A DNA stretch of 35,520 bases from Pseudoselenomonas ruminantium (GTDB lineage Bacteria > Bacillota > Negativicutes > Selenomonadales > Selenomonadaceae). The position numbers were made by a program, and so were the translations under genes. Location of the stretch: positions 14,561 to 50,080 of the forward strand of contig NZ_FOQK01000024.1 of assembly GCF_900113715.1 (NCBI RefSeq), written 5' to 3'. Positions 34,711-35,520 of this stretch are shown piece after piece (within the stretch, counting starts at the first letter, position 1; every line of letters starts with the position of its first letter). The notes beneath the pieces are model-generated. The model saw only the letters and a list, made by a program, of their open reading frames with translations, was not told where the DNA came from and did no database searches.

Positions 34711-35520
34711 TCAGCGGACAAAAACATTGCGGCAGATAGCATCGCCGAGGGTTTCTTCCCAGATGTAGTTGTTGCTGAATTTACCAGCACTGCGTGTGTC
34801 TTCGTCCTCTTCAATGGCTTCGCCGTTCATGATGTAGACAAAGCCATCTTTGGTGTTCGGACGGATGGCCAGCATGGAGAGCAGACCGAAAGCTTCACCG
34901 GTGTGTCCTACCAGGTCGATTTCCGTATCTTTACAGAAGCGGGCTGTGCTTTTGCCGTCCATCTGGTAAATGCCCAAACCATAGGAGAGAATCGTGCCGC
35001 CATAGTTGTTGCCGTTCTTGATTTTGTCGTCATAAATCCATTCGCGCCCAAGCATGGTCTTAACCGAAGCCGGAGAGAGAATCTGTTTGCCCTTGTAGCT
35101 GCCATCATTAAGCAGCATGGAAAGCGCATGGGAAAGCTCCTCACAGGAAATCCGCAGGCCGCCTGCCGGGGAAAATACCGTAGCATTGGTGCCGGGAACA
35201 TAATCCTTCAGACTGTAGGTGTCCTGGAAATTTTCGGCATAAGGATTCTGCAGGGCAACCGTATCTTTTTTCGGCTGTCCCTGGGGATAGCCATCCTGCG
35301 TAGCGCGCCAGGGACCATTTTCATTCCAGACGCCGGCAGCATCTTTTTTCTGGTAAACTGCACCGAGTTTCTTGAATTCCTTCTGGCTGAAATTACTGGG
35401 CAGATAGTCCGCTTTTATATCCAGCTGTTTTAAGATATGGCTCTTTTGATACTGGTCAAAGCGTTCGCCTGTAACTTTTTCGATGATGGTTCCTAAAAGG
35501 CCATAATTCAGATTACTGTA
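34711..35520 (-). CDS. Beta-lactamase-fold serine hydrolase (class C/PBP4-type), N-terminally cut by the window
   Basis: The minus-strand frame stays open from the window end to a stop at 34711, giving 269 residues. It shows the YSN motif (YxN, within the first residues visible) and GHTG near the C terminus (KTG/HTG box). The SPAGGLRISCEELSHAL block is typical of the PF00144 beta-lactamase/esterase family. The SxxK nucleophile region lies beyond the window. Relatives include esterases, D-amino-acid peptidases, and the AmiE-type wall amidase that accompanies NamZ in Bacillus. Assignment within the family is open. Confidence 0.85.
   Translation of the reverse strand, partial: YSNLNYGLLGTIIEKVTGERFDQYQKSHILKQLDIKADYLPSNFSQKEFKKLGAVYQKKDAAGVWNENGPWRATQDGYPQGQPKKDTVALQNPYAENFQDTYSLKDYVPGTNATVFSPAGGLRISCEELSHALSMLLNDGSYKGKQILSPASVKTMLGREWIYDDKIKNGNNYGGTILSYGLGIYQMDGKSTARFCKDTEIDLVGHTGEAFGLLSMLAIRPNTKDGFVYIMNGEAIEEDEDTRSAGKFSNNYIWEETLGDAICRNVFVR

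Noticed and set aside
34663-35433. Plus-strand open frame of 256 codons at the window end
   Set aside because: The minus strand encodes a clear beta-lactamase-fold protein with YSN and HTG boxes across the same bases.
1-35520. CRISPR array, transposon or prophage
   Set aside because: No regularly spaced repeats, transposase, integrase or phage genes were seen anywhere in the window.

Overview
The window most likely comes from a diderm Firmicute of the class Negativicutes (Selenomonas or a close relative). It combines a Firmicutes-type sufCBDSU operon with clear outer-membrane biology, namely a subtilisin autotransporter with a C-terminal beta-barrel. It also has moderately high GC, strong Shine-Dalgarno sites, and futalosine-pathway menaquinone genes. 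The genus is inference; no rRNA or tRNA gene was found in the window.

Layout. (1) 1-5.4 kb: about 420 bases with no recognisable gene, then a minus-strand pair for cyclic-di-GMP turnover. One gene is a diguanylate cyclase (GGDEF) and the other a phosphodiesterase (EAL). Both carry tandem periplasmic Venus-flytrap sensor domains. (2) 5.6-10.4 kb: a tightly overlapped sufCBDSU Fe-S assembly operon behind a near-consensus promoter. (3) 10.38-11.8 kb: a 100-bp cluster of DnaA-box-like sequences, then a flavin-reductase-like protein and a Crp/Fnr-type regulator. (4) 12-16.6 kb: a small exported glycine-rich protein on the minus strand, then an operon of two MqnE-type radical SAM enzymes, MqnC, and a purine nucleoside phosphorylase/MTAP-family protein. 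(5) 16.7-21.4 kb: an apparently exported guanine-deaminase-like enzyme, three membrane proteins that begin with cysteine zinc ribbons (one a PrsW-type intramembrane protease), and a small hypothetical protein. (6) 21.4-23.5 kb: a Tat-exported FAD oxidoreductase and a doubtful small ORF. (7) 23.6-35.5 kb: a block weighted toward the cell wall and cell surface. It holds a NagE-type GlcNAc PTS permease, an exported PAP2 phosphatase with an autotransporter-type repeat, a NamZ (DUF1343) exo-N-acetylmuramidase, and a decayed ATPase-domain gene. After these come an exported esterase-like protein with a broken nucleophile motif, a subtilisin autotransporter, a DUF4127 protein, and a beta-lactamase-fold serine hydrolase cut by the window end.

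How the genes may work together. The last block looks like an envelope sugar and muropeptide salvage locus: NamZ would release MurNAc outside the cytoplasm, the PTS would import and phosphorylate an amino sugar, and the serine hydrolase, phosphatase and DUF4127 protein may process other wall fragments. The mqn operon covers the two radical SAM steps of the futalosine route. Its PNP-like member carries 6-oxopurine-type base-binding residues, so it is a candidate for the nucleosidase step, but MqnA and MqnD are not in this window. The observations I rate highest are the muropeptide-salvage block, the variant futalosine operon, the DnaA-box cluster downstream of sufU, and the zinc-ribbon/PrsW trio.
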